Positions 28,736 to 37,051 of a stretch of 64,000 nt of DNA are shown here, piece after piece. The DNA is from Acidobacteriota bacterium (GTDB lineage Bacteria; Acidobacteriota; Terriglobia; Acidiferrales; UBA7541), in NCBI GenBank assembly GCA_003225295.1, contig QHYZ01000061.1, forward strand, positions 1-64,000, given 5' to 3'. The translations under genes were made by a program, and so were the position numbers. The notes beneath the pieces were generated by a model. It was not told the origin of the DNA. It saw only the letters and a list, made by a program, of their open reading frames with translations, and did no database searches. The stretch's first letter is position 1, and each line of letters begins with the position of its first letter.

Positions 28736-29545
28736 TCAACTGGCCAGACGGCGGTTCCGGCCGTCTTCGCTTTCCAAGTATCGCTTCGGCGTTGTCCCCA
28801 GTTGTTTGCGAAACATCGCTATGAACGCACTAGGGCTGTTATATCCAGCCTCGAGAGCGGCGGCGGTCACTTTTTCCCCGGAGGCCAGCAGCTGCAAAGC
28901 ATGCAGCAGACGAAGCTGCTGCCGCCATTGGCCGAAATGCATTCCTGTTTCCTCAAGGAATACGCGCTGTATCGTTCTCTTACTCGCGCCGCAGTCCGCG
29001 CACAGCTTTTCCAGCGTTCGGTGGTCCGCAGGATCGGCAAGCAGAGTTCTTACCACCCGCATGGCCCGGGAATCCGACGGATGCGGCAACTGGAGCGGAA
29101 CGGACTCCACGGACTTTAATTGCTCGACAATGATTCCGACAATGCGTCGCTCCCCCGCAGTTCTCTTCTGCAATTTCTTAAGCTTGCAGGCATAGAGAAT
29201 TAGCTCCCTGAGGAGCGACGATACATTCATGACCAAACATTTCCCGCGAAACGCCCGACAGAGCTTCGGCAGGAAGTACAGAGTTCTCATGGAAACCTGC
29301 CCCGACATGGCCACCGAGTGCGGGGTATTCGCGGGAATCCAGACCGCGCGCAGCGGCGGCACTACCCAAACGCCCTGCTTGGTCGACAGGGTCATCACCC
29401 CTTCTGACGCGAAGAGCAGTTGGTCTTCCGGATGGGAGTGCTCCGGGATCACCTGGCCGTCGTCGAAGTCGGCAGACACACTGGCAATTTCCGCGCGGGG
29501 ACGACCGTTTGCATCGCACAGGACGCTCTGACACTTATGCGACAT
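28736..29545 (-). CDS. AraC family transcriptional regulator with cupin domain
   Basis: The 269-residue protein has an N-terminal cupin sensor (PEHSHPEDQLLFASEGVMTL and VVPPLRAVWIPANTPHSVAM) and a C-terminal pair of helix-turn-helix motifs (LEKLCADCGASKRTIQRVFLEETG and the second AALEAGYNSPSAFIAMFRKQ). This is the NimR/YdaE-like layout of AraC regulators that often control an adjacent gene. It is divergent from the VOC gene at 29629. A promoter at 29554-29582 places the start within about 2 nt of the ATG, so the mRNA may be leaderless. Confidence 0.92.
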   Translation of the reverse strand: MSHKCQSVLCDANGRPRAEIASVSADFDDGQVIPEHSHPEDQLLFASEGVMTLSTKQGVWVVPPLRAVWIPANTPHSVAMSGQVSMRTLYFLPKLCRAFRGKCLVMNVSSLLRELILYACKLKKLQKRTAGERRIVGIIVEQLKSVESVPLQLPHPSDSRAMRVVRTLLADPADHRTLEKLCADCGASKRTIQRVFLEETGMHFGQWRQQLRLLHALQLLASGEKVTAAALEAGYNSPSAFIAMFRKQLGTTPKRYLESEDGRNRRLAS

Positions 29546-29553
29546 TTCTTGTC

Positions 29554-29582
29554 ACAATAACGAGAGAAATTGGAGCTGACAA
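29554..29582 (-). promoter_or_regulatory. araC-type gene promoter with flanking dyad
   Basis: Minus strand TTGTCA (29577-29582), 17-bp spacer, TATTGT (29554-29559). The perfect 7-bp inverted repeat CTTGTCA-N22-TGACAAG (29548-29583) brackets the whole promoter. Predicted start about 29547, against a start codon at 29545. Confidence 0.6.
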
Positions 29583-29628
29583 GTGCTATTCCTGAAAACC
29601 GAAGCAAGCCTTCAAGGGGAGGTGGATG

Positions 29629-30003
29629 ATGCTGGCCTCAGGGAAGATGGTTGGCTTTGTACCCACAACGGATTACCACCAGGCGCGGGCCTTCTATGAA
29701 GGCAAGTTGGAATTCGATTTTGTGAGCCTCGATCAATACGCGCTGGTGGTGAGCGTCGGCGGTCACCGCATTCGCATTGCAAAAGTACCGAATTTCACGC
29801 CACTCGAGGGCACCATCCTGGGATGGGAAGTTAACAACATTCGCTCCATCGTCACTTGGCTCCGGGAGCGAAGCGTTTCCCTGGAAAAATATCCCTTCGT
29901 CGAAGATCGCCAAGGCATTTGGACCACTCCCACTGGTGACCAGGTGGCTTGGTTCAAAGATCCAGACGGCAACATCCTCTCCGTTAGCCAGCATCATTCG
30001 TGA
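29629..30003 (+). CDS. VOC superfamily (glyoxalase/bleomycin resistance-like) protein
   Basis: A 124-residue single-domain protein with two beta-alpha-beta-beta-beta halves: MVGFVPTTDYHQARAFYEGK at the start, the LEFDFVSLDQYALVV strand, and GDQVAWFKDPDGNILSVSQ at the end, the classic 'F-DPDGN-' VOC close. These are metal-dependent lyases, dioxygenases or binding proteins; the substrate is unknown. Two adjacent ATGs at 29626 and 29629 both follow GGAGG (29618-29622); the second has the better 6-nt spacing. Likely a target of the divergent AraC regulator. Confidence 0.88.
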   Translation: MLASGKMVGFVPTTDYHQARAFYEGKLEFDFVSLDQYALVVSVGGHRIRIAKVPNFTPLEGTILGWEVNNIRSIVTWLRERSVSLEKYPFVEDRQGIWTTPTGDQVAWFKDPDGNILSVSQHHS

Positions 30004-30125
30004 AACGAAAATGCGCTAAACGGGAACGGCCCAAAAGAGGTTCAGACCAGACGCGCACTAGCTCCCAGAAGATCGCAACTGACTGGCTACCCGCCCTATC
30101 ACAGAAAGACCCCCTTGGATCGCTT

Positions 30126-30836
30126 TTACTGACGAGTTTCGGCGGGGCTGGGGACGTCGTACACGTAGCGGATGACCAGCGGCGTGTTGTTGCGGCCGGT
30201 GGTCATGTGCAGCGTTTCGTAAAGTTGTCGGCCATCATAGGACAATTCGAAGGTGCGGCTCATTTTGCCCCCGCGGGGATTCTTTTCGTCGGTGACCAGG
30301 CGGTTGCCGTCCCATTTGGCGGCCATCTCCTGATAGTTTTCATCTTTGGATTTCTGCAATTTCCGCCCGTCGGTCAGGAACGCCCGTTTGCGGTCCCGCT
30401 CATCCACTAGATCGACCTCCGCGCCGGTCATCGAGAGCGTGATCGCTTTCGCCGGCGTGAAGAGTTCGTGCATCTTCTGCCGCTCTTCATCACTTTCTCC
30501 GCCGCGCCCGCCATAGCCTCCGCGACCTCCGCCAGGATATCCACCGCCCATGCCGCGCCCACTACCTCGGCCTGCGCCGCTCGAATCTGGTCTCCTCTTG
30601 CGCGGGTCGTCGCTATCGTCGGGATTGAGCTTCCAGGCGCCCAGAATCGTTGTGCGCGGCGGCGGCTCCTGGGGCTTCTTGGCTGCGGAAGCGGTACCAG
30701 GCTGAGGCTGCGCTGCGGGGAGCGGCCCAGGGGGCGCTTGTCGGTATACCGCGACAGGAACCACCAGGATGAGTCCAGCGAAAACGGTCCAGGATGGCAG
30801 CTTAGAGAAGAACATGGCTTTGCTACTCAAATCCAA
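30126..30836 (-). CDS. secreted Gly/Arg-rich protein of unknown function
   Basis: The 236-residue product has an N-terminal hydrophobic signal (SWTVFAGLILVVPVAVY), a Pro/Ala linker, the statement-like ILGAWKLNPDDSDDPRKRRP seen in several Acidobacteriota proteins, then a Gly/Arg-rich low-complexity tract (about 88-112), and a C-terminal beta-rich part (MTGAEVDLVDERDRKRAFLT, then a GRQLYETLHMTTG segment). Met8 (codon 30815) may be the true start. I do not recognise the family; the last part resembles a lipocalin-like 'GTWKLN' fold, which is a weak guess. Confidence 0.7.
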   Translation of the reverse strand: MDLSSKAMFFSKLPSWTVFAGLILVVPVAVYRQAPPGPLPAAQPQPGTASAAKKPQEPPPRTTILGAWKLNPDDSDDPRKRRPDSSGAGRGSGRGMGGGYPGGGRGGYGGRGGESDEERQKMHELFTPAKAITLSMTGAEVDLVDERDRKRAFLTDGRKLQKSKDENYQEMAAKWDGNRLVTDEKNPRGGKMSRTFELSYDGRQLYETLHMTTGRNNTPLVIRYVYDVPSPAETRQ

Positions 30837-30980
30837 GACTCCTCGAACAACGTCCTACTATATTCCCCGCCCGGGAGAAAAGAGTTCCCACAACCTCTAG
30901 CGGGTGTGGCTGGCTCAGTTTTGCCGAAATGGCAGTATGCTGTTCTCTTGAGAGAGTCACTCCCACGGCTCGGTCCACCA

Positions 30981-32114
30981 ATGTCCATTCCCCGGATCGC
31001 GTCCGATGCCCAACTACGAGCCAGATTCCACGGCTGCCTGGTGGGCGGAGCGGTCGGTGATGCCCTTGGCGCTCCTGTCGAATTCCTGGACCTCGAGGAG
31101 ATTGAAAAGGCCTATGGCCAACAAGGGATCCGCGACTATGCCCCGGCGTTCGGAAAGCTAGGGTCCATCACCGACGATACCCAGATGACGCTCTTTACCG
31201 GGGAGGGCATGCTCTGTGCTCAACTGGCGTCGGCTCTCGGCGGTCAGGCCCCTGATTTTTTTCGCGCGGCAACGGCTTCGTACGCGCGCTGGCTGACTAC
31301 TCAGGAAATCTCTCAACGTGGTCTGTCCGCCACCAGCAAGTCAGGCTGGCTTCTGCAGCAACGGAAACTCTTTAGCCGGCGCTCACCGGGAACGACTTGC
31401 CTTTCCGCCTTACATTCCAATCGCGGCAAAGTCACGCGGGCCGCAAACGACAGCAAGGGATGCGGCGGCGTAATGCGCATCGCACCGGTGGGCATGTATT
31501 TCGCGCATGCGCTGAGCCGCGAGCGCCACCAGGACCGGCTGATTCCCCGCATCTTCTCGACCGGCAGCGATCTGGCGGCCATCACACATGGACATCCTAG
31601 CGGCTGCCTGAGCGCGGGGGTGCTCGCCGTCATCGTCGGTTTGGTCCTGGCGGGCAGCCCCCTCAAGAAAGCCATGGACGCGGCGAAGGAGGAGCTCCGC
31701 AACCACAAATCCCACGCGGAAACACTGGCGGCCATCGAGCAAGCCGAAGCGCTCGCAGAAGCTCGACCGCGGGAACGCCGCGTCTTGCGCATGATGGGAA
31801 AGGGATTCGTGGCTGAAGAGGCCCTCGCGATAGGGCTCTATTGCGCGCTCTCCGCGCACGATTTTGAAGACGGCATCATTCTGGCCGTGAATCACAGTGG
31901 GGACAGCGACTCGACAGGCTCGATTACCGGGAATCTCCTCGGGGCAGCGGCGGGAGTCCAAGCGATTCCGGAACGATGGCTTTTAAACCTCGAGCTGCGA
32001 ACCACCATCGAAGCACTGGCAGACGATCTTGCTGCCTTTCCCGAGTGGCGGCTGGGCGGCGAAAGCGACCGAGAGGAACGGGCGTTTTATACCAGCCGCT
32101 ATCCCCTCGCTTAG
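30981..32114 (+). CDS. ADP-ribosylglycohydrolase family protein
   Basis: The 377-residue protein matches the DraG/ARH fold: ARFHGCLVGGAVGDALGAPVEF near the N-terminus, the ITDDTQMTLFTGEG motif that binds one magnesium, and NHSGDSDSTGSITGNLLGA near the C-terminus that supplies the other ligands. These enzymes remove ADP-ribose from arginine or other residues of modified proteins or from nucleic acids. The frame extends to 30468 but the domain starts at ATG 30981. No partner ADP-ribosyltransferase gene is adjacent. Confidence 0.92.
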   Translation: MSIPRIASDAQLRARFHGCLVGGAVGDALGAPVEFLDLEEIEKAYGQQGIRDYAPAFGKLGSITDDTQMTLFTGEGMLCAQLASALGGQAPDFFRAATASYARWLTTQEISQRGLSATSKSGWLLQQRKLFSRRSPGTTCLSALHSNRGKVTRAANDSKGCGGVMRIAPVGMYFAHALSRERHQDRLIPRIFSTGSDLAAITHGHPSGCLSAGVLAVIVGLVLAGSPLKKAMDAAKEELRNHKSHAETLAAIEQAEALAEARPRERRVLRMMGKGFVAEEALAIGLYCALSAHDFEDGIILAVNHSGDSDSTGSITGNLLGAAAGVQAIPERWLLNLELRTTIEALADDLAAFPEWRLGGESDREERAFYTSRYPLA

Positions 32115-32139
32115 CGGAACCGCGCCGCCAAGAGGGCCG

Positions 32140-32838
32140 CTAGTCTGCTTTTTTCAGGTAGCCAAACAATTCCTTTACGCGCGGAAGAAGGGCCAGGGCG
32201 CCGAGTTCGCGGAAACGCGCGGCACGCTGGCGGTAGCCGTATTCGCCCGGGGCGATGATGGCCATGAAGGGCACGCCTGCGTCACGGGCGGCCAGCGCAT
32301 CGTCAATGTTGTCGCCGAGGTACAGGGCGGTCGAGGGGTCACGCTGGCCAAGGATTTTGTGCAAACCTTCCGGATGCGGCTTTTTCTTCGCGTCGTCCAT
32401 GGTGACGATGGTGCGGAAATGTTTGGTGGCCGGCCAGCGTTCGAACGTGAATGAGAATTCCTGCCGGGTGCGTCCCGTGAAGAGATTCAGCTCGAAGCTC
32501 TGTGCCCACTCTTCAATCTGCCGCGCGCTGACCATCAGTTTTTCGTTTCGAACGTTCCCCGGCTTGCCGTCGCTGCCCCAATAAAACCTTTCAAACGCCG
32601 CGCGCGCTGCTTCGTACGAAGTGGGGTGGCCAAGTGAACTTACCCACGCGGAAACCATGCTCCAGTCATCGTTGAATCCCGGCTTGCTTTTCCATTGGTG
32701 CAGTTCCGCAAATGTTACCCGCTTGCCGGTCAAGTAGCGCACCGTATCCAGCGCCGAACGCCAGTAAGTGCCGCGTACATCGACGAGAACGCCATCGACA
32801 TCGAAGACCAGGATTTGAGGCCGTAGCGTCTTTTTCAT
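32140..32838 (-). CDS. HAD superfamily phosphatase
   Basis: From ATG 32838 (MKKTLRPQILVFDVDGVLVD) the protein has 232 residues. DVDGVLVDV holds the nucleophile and acid/base Asp pair, the NLFTGRTRQEF region is motif II, KKKPHPEGLHKIL supplies the Lys, and LGDNIDDALAARDAGVPFM the metal-binding acids. The helical cap between motifs I and II places it in HAD subfamily IA, near phosphoglycolate phosphatases. The substrate is not evident. The longer frame to 32883 adds 15 residues upstream of the domain and is rejected. Confidence 0.9.
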   Translation of the reverse strand: MKKTLRPQILVFDVDGVLVDVRGTYWRSALDTVRYLTGKRVTFAELHQWKSKPGFNDDWSMVSAWVSSLGHPTSYEAARAAFERFYWGSDGKPGNVRNEKLMVSARQIEEWAQSFELNLFTGRTRQEFSFTFERWPATKHFRTIVTMDDAKKKPHPEGLHKILGQRDPSTALYLGDNIDDALAARDAGVPFMAIIAPGEYGYRQRAARFRELGALALLPRVKELFGYLKKAD

Positions 32839-33082
32839 GGTCTTCCAAAAGATGCACCTGGAATTTGGGGGGCTTCCCGCCAACGCGGAAGGAAGGCACG
32901 CGGGAGCCGGAGAAAAATATAAAACGTAAGGATATCACGGTGGCCAAAGTTCCCGAGTTACGGGAAGCTCATGGGGATGGCCATGAAAGCAAAAAAAGCA
33001 CGCCACTGGAGAACGCGCGCTTGGCTCGCTCGGAATCCGGCGGTACTAAGCCTGGTGCACCCGTCTTCGGCGGAATCCCGCC

Positions 33083-34609
33083 TCAGTAGATCAGCTCACG
33101 CTGCGCCACGATCCTATAAGGAAACGACTGGTTGACGGCATTGATCCAGCAGCTGTCGTATTGAATGTTGGCCGTGCCACCACCGTTCCAGGCGACCGTC
33201 GGTATGCCCGGGGGACTGTAAGCACCCAAGGGAATGGGGTGGGTATAGGTAGGCGGGGTGTCACTGTACAAGTTGGCTACGAACAACGAACCGTTCAGCG
33301 TGCCATTGCCTCCGCCGTTCTTTTGAACGTTACCTTTCCCGATTACCAAAATGAGTCCGTTGTAGCTAGGAGTGCCATTAAAGGTCAGCGTACCGGTGAC
33401 CACCAGAATCCCTGCCCCCGGCCCGCCAAACGTATAGTCTCCTTGGACAACATTGATCACCGGCGCGCCATCGGTGCCCAGGTTCAGGGTGGAAGGATTG
33501 GGCAGCGGACTGAGTCCGTAGACGTTGGGACCCGCCGCCGTGGTGATGGAGTTAACCAGGTTTGTCAAACCATCCACGGTGGACAAGGGGCCTAAATTGG
33601 AACTTTCGTCAGCTATGCCAGCAGGGGTGCCCGTGTAACTACCGGGGCGGTGGACTTGCGTCCCCAAACTGGTTGTCGACGCGGCGTTATAGCCGGCGAG
33701 CCCGGGAACGTTGGCGGCCGCGGGACATCCCGTGCCAGTCGGCCCATGATGGGCGTCGGTTCCGCTGACACCGAACGCAGCTGAGTTTGGATTAGTACCA
33801 TAGTCCGGATTGGGACCGTCAAAAATCATCGCCCCGGGCATGGGCGGGAAGGAGGTTTGGCTGACTTCGTATTGCGTCATTCGGCGTGAACCGCTGCTGG
33901 TGACTGCCAGCGCCGTCAGTTCATATACCGGAAGGTAAGTGTTACTGGCCGCGGAACAGCCTGTGTAAGTGATGTTGCTTATGGCCACTTCATTCGTCCC
34001 GTTCCAACAGACACGATAGCCGGCCGTGGTGTCGCTGCCAGACGACCCATTAACGGGCATGAGCTTTGAAGTTGTCGATGGTTTATTGATCATGGCCATC
34101 ACGCGGACCCACTTCCAGGGGAGTATCGGAGTGGCGGCATAGCTCGTGCTCTTGGAAGCAGCAGGCGTCACATACCAAGATCCCGTCGGCACGCCGCTCA
34201 CACAAACGACTTCCTTGCAGATTTCCGTATCCGGATAAGTAGTGGGGGCGCCCAGAGGGAGCCAGGGAGTAATGGTCTCTCCTGCCGCAGGGTTGGTAAT
34301 GTAAAGAACACCGTTGGCCAGGCCGGGTAGCGGGAACGGAGGAACATTGGTGGAACTGAAAAGAGCGCTGCCGCCCAAGCTGTCCGTAGCGCCGGAGCGC
34401 AAGCGGTCGCGCACTTCTTCAATGCCCCCCTTGGACGAAAAAAACGCCGTCTGTTCGTCGCGAAAATTCGCGCTGATATTCGTCTCCGTGTTGGACATCA
34501 TGATCATGCCCATCAGGGCCGCGCTGATAAGCATTAGCATCAGCAGTGCAACTACCAGAGCAACCCCGCGTTCCGAGGTCCTGAGGTTCTTGCCGTGAAA
34601 AACGATCAT
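33083..34609 (-). CDS. PilX-like type IV pilus assembly protein
   Basis: The 508-residue product starts GVALVVALLMLMLISAALMG after a short basic leader and continues SNTETNISANFRDEQTAFFSSKGGIEE, the PilX N-terminal domain (minor pilin K-like). The body is Gly/Ser/Thr/Asn rich with many likely surface loops, much longer than PilX of Neisseria or Pseudomonas (about 160-200). It is the last gene of a four-gene minor pilin cassette. GGAGAAC precedes ATG 34609. The large C-terminal part matches no family I recognise and may be an adhesive domain. Confidence 0.85.
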   Translation of the reverse strand: MIVFHGKNLRTSERGVALVVALLMLMLISAALMGMIMMSNTETNISANFRDEQTAFFSSKGGIEEVRDRLRSGATDSLGGSALFSSTNVPPFPLPGLANGVLYITNPAAGETITPWLPLGAPTTYPDTEICKEVVCVSGVPTGSWYVTPAASKSTSYAATPILPWKWVRVMAMINKPSTTSKLMPVNGSSGSDTTAGYRVCWNGTNEVAISNITYTGCSAASNTYLPVYELTALAVTSSGSRRMTQYEVSQTSFPPMPGAMIFDGPNPDYGTNPNSAAFGVSGTDAHHGPTGTGCPAAANVPGLAGYNAASTTSLGTQVHRPGSYTGTPAGIADESSNLGPLSTVDGLTNLVNSITTAAGPNVYGLSPLPNPSTLNLGTDGAPVINVVQGDYTFGGPGAGILVVTGTLTFNGTPSYNGLILVIGKGNVQKNGGGNGTLNGSLFVANLYSDTPPTYTHPIPLGAYSPPGIPTVAWNGGGTANIQYDSCWINAVNQSFPYRIVAQRELIY

Positions 34610-34619
34610 CGTAGTTCTC

Positions 34620-35375
34620 CTACCTGCACGACATCACCGCGCCTGAGGCCGCCATCGAGCAGTTGTTCAGAGACACTTCTCCCTGAAAGGTGGTCTCGAT
34701 CGGCTGCTTCGTTTTGGGATCCAGCACGGCATTGTTGCGGATCAGCAAGCTCACCTGAATGGTCTTGATGGACGCGATTATCTGGGCGCCTCCGACAGTA
34801 CTAATGTCCTGCGGCAGCGTCGTAACTTGAGTTCCGTCAGCCTTAAAGTAGGAAAAGATGGGATTGCTGAGCACGTCGTTCACTTCCGTTCCCCAGTTTG
34901 GCGGCGACTGGCCGGTCAGCGGATCGGCGCTAACCTTGTCCACCTGGCTGCGTTGCAAGCACCAGGCACAGCTACCCGAGCCGTTGGAGGCCATGTAGAT
35001 GACGCTTTGCACCACGCCGTCGCCATTCATATCGCCTTCGAAACGGATCTCGTTCGCGTCTATTTTCACCAACCCGATAGCCATGCGGTTGTCATTGATG
35101 AGCGGAGCGGCCAGCGCCGGCGACCACAAAGCGCTGGCGGTATCCACCATCCGCGAATTTGGATATCCGATCTGGTTGACGTCACGAAAGAACTGGTCGA
35201 CGAAATCGCGCGCTTCCTGGAAATTGTCGAGCTTGACCTGCTCGCTGAAGGCCCGCTGTTGAGCCATGTCAAGCTGCACAAAGATTCCGGCACTGATGAT
35301 GCCCAGAATCAACACCACCACCATCATCTCGATCAAGGAGAACCCTTTTTGACCATGGCCGGCTTCGCGGTTCAT
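34620..35375 (-). CDS. PilW-like minor pilin
   Basis: The 251-residue protein has the type III prepilin signal KGFSLIEMMVVVLILGIISA with cleavage after Gly and the Glu5 of mature pilins. The rest resembles PilW/PilJ minor pilins (DFVDQFFRDVNQIGYPNSRM). Its ribosome binding site GGAGGAAAC lies inside the 3' end of the upstream pilV-type gene, so translation is coupled. It is probably part of the pseudopilus tip that primes type IV pilus assembly. Confidence 0.88.
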   Translation of the reverse strand: MNREAGHGQKGFSLIEMMVVVLILGIISAGIFVQLDMAQQRAFSEQVKLDNFQEARDFVDQFFRDVNQIGYPNSRMVDTASALWSPALAAPLINDNRMAIGLVKIDANEIRFEGDMNGDGVVQSVIYMASNGSGSCAWCLQRSQVDKVSADPLTGQSPPNWGTEVNDVLSNPIFSYFKADGTQVTTLPQDISTVGGAQIIASIKTIQVSLLIRNNAVLDPKTKQPIETTFQGEVSLNNCSMAASGAVMSCR

Positions 35376-35376
35376 G

Positions 35377-35928
35377 CTAGTTTCCTCCGACCAGTGAGCG
35401 AATTGTCACCGGGAGCGAGAACAAAATCTGGTTGGTGCCCGAACCCTTCATCTTTGCGGAAACCGTCACCAGGCTCACGTAGCTCGAGGGCGTCTGAATG
35501 TTCCACCGCACGTCGTACGTTGATTGCCGGCCGGAGGTGCCACACGAGGTGAAGGACATGTAATAACCCGCCGGCGCGCCCGAGCTTCCCTGGGCTAGGG
35601 AGAAGTCGATGGAACCCGAAGACAGCACCGTCGCTCCGGTTCCCGCCGTCGATCCGGTGATGTTGATGGTATGTGCTGCGCCGGCGCAGTCCGTAATCGT
35701 GAGGGTTGCCGCTCCGCCTGCAGAAGCGCTGGTTATTTTTTCGATGGCCATTTGCGCGATGACCGTGGAATTGCTCTGCTGCCGGTTCTTGGAATTCGTT
35801 CCAATGGCGATAGGAATCAAGACCGCGCATCCGAGCACCCCGACGGTCAGCACAAAACTCGCCATCATGAGCTCGATCAGAGACGTGCCGGTCTGACCGG
35901 TGTATCTGATCTTTCTTTTCAATTCCAT
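35377..35928 (-). CDS. PilV-like minor pilin
   Basis: From ATG 35928 the product is 183 residues with prepilin signal TGTSLIELMMASFVLTVGVL, Glu at mature position 5, typical of PilV. A ten-base overlap with the 3' end of the FimT-type gene indicates coupling. The remainder (TNSKNRQQSNSTVIAQMAIE, then Gly/Ser/Thr-rich strands) is variable, as is usual for PilV. Confidence 0.87.
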   Translation of the reverse strand: MELKRKIRYTGQTGTSLIELMMASFVLTVGVLGCAVLIPIAIGTNSKNRQQSNSTVIAQMAIEKITSASAGGAATLTITDCAGAAHTINITGSTAGTGATVLSSGSIDFSLAQGSSGAPAGYYMSFTSCGTSGRQSTYDVRWNIQTPSSYVSLVTVSAKMKGSGTNQILFSLPVTIRSLVGGN

Positions 35929-36545
35929 GCGGCACCGTTCCACGTCACCATTTTTGTGCGACCACCTTTGGTTACCACGACCGCTGCCCAACCCGCTCTG
36001 CCCACCCGGGTATCCGTCAGGTAATAGACAAAATACCCCGCCGCCGGAGTGCTACAGGTCGCAGGGGTTGTTGTGGTGTCGTAGTTACAGGGCAGACCTC
36101 GCCCGGTGTAGCCGAGAGTGCTGGTATTATCGTATGAGCTGGATCCCGAATCTCCCACCAGGACATACGCAGTTGGTTGTCCGCTGCCGCTGGGAGTCCC
36201 GGAGGCCGGAACGGTAGTCCCGCTGAACTCCATCATCGGTTCACCGGCGTCGAAGCTCGAATTGCCATTCAGATCGACATAGGCGATGCGCGCTCCGTTG
36301 CGGGTCCCGTAACGAATCTCGTACGTGGTGTTGTTCTTCGCTGCCAGGATTCTGGCCTGTTGCATGAGTCCGGAAAGATCGCCCGCCGAGGCGCGCAACC
36401 GTAGGTTGGAAACGGCCAAGAAGATGTTCGGAACGGCGATCGCTGCCGCAATCATCACCACCAGCACAACAATCAAGATTTCTATGAGGCTGAATCCGCG
36501 CTGGCCAGGGCACCTCATCCCGCTCTTCCTCGAATCAATTCTCAT
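35919..36545 (-). CDS. FimT/GspH-like pseudopilin
   Basis: First gene of the cassette, 208 residues from ATG 36545 (AAGGAAG upstream; Met at 36518 is an alternative). The prepilin signal QRGFSLIEILIVVLVVMIAA is clear, followed by ASAGDLSGLMQQARILAAKN as in GspH/FimT minor pilins. The C-terminal half has strands with several Thr/Ser-rich loops. In known systems FimT, PilV, PilW and PilX co-assemble to initiate the fibre and, in competence systems, FimT binds DNA. Confidence 0.88.
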   Translation of the reverse strand: MRIDSRKSGMRCPGQRGFSLIEILIVVLVVMIAAAIAVPNIFLAVSNLRLRASAGDLSGLMQQARILAAKNNTTYEIRYGTRNGARIAYVDLNGNSSFDAGEPMMEFSGTTVPASGTPSGSGQPTAYVLVGDSGSSSYDNTSTLGYTGRGLPCNYDTTTTPATCSTPAAGYFVYYLTDTRVGRAGWAAVVVTKGGRTKMVTWNGAAWN

Positions 36546-36857
36546 TAATGACTTCCTTCTGGGGCACTGGCTGCCAGGGGCTTGGGCAGCGAACAGCAAC
36601 GTTCCCAGAACAAATTTAGCACTTTGAGCGCCATTTTCGAACGCTGGTAAGTTATTCTGCTACTGACACTTAGAGGAGCCAAAAGCGCCGATTCGGTTTT
36701 GGGAAGAATTGGCTTGGGTAGAAAGGTAACAGGCCTGGTACCTGGAGCCAGGTGCCGACCGGGCGATCAAAGGCACCGCTTTCTCTACGCGCCCAGCAGA
36801 AAGTGCCGGTGTTCGGGGCGTCCCCGGCGAAAGGCGGCCAACCGGTCGTTCGCCTGG

Positions 36858-36887
36858 TTGCCGCCTCTTTCGGGCTCTTGCTATACT
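36858..36887 (+). promoter_or_regulatory. sigma70-type promoter before the acyl-CoA dehydrogenase
   Basis: TTGCCG (36858-36863), 18-bp spacer, TATACT (36882-36887). Predicted leader about 160 nt. The rest of 36546-37051 shows no gene; an imperfect dyad GGTACCTGG/CCAGGTGCC lies near 36735-36755. Confidence 0.5.
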
Positions 36888-37051
36888 CGGGGGCGTCAGA
36901 GCCGCGGCCGGGCGAAAGGCATCCTCCGGAACGGCGCCCGCAGCAGATCATTTCCCTGCGAACTTACGACCGAGTGGCTGCAAAGGATAGCGCGCCATGC
37001 ACGTCTGCGCGCGCCGGCCGCCTTGCGGCCGCCAGAAACGAGGAGAGAACT

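Noticed and set aside
36752-37051. N-terminal extension of the acyl-CoA dehydrogenase by 100 residues
   Set aside because: It crosses a promoter and has no family similarity; the family start with a ribosome binding site is at 37052.
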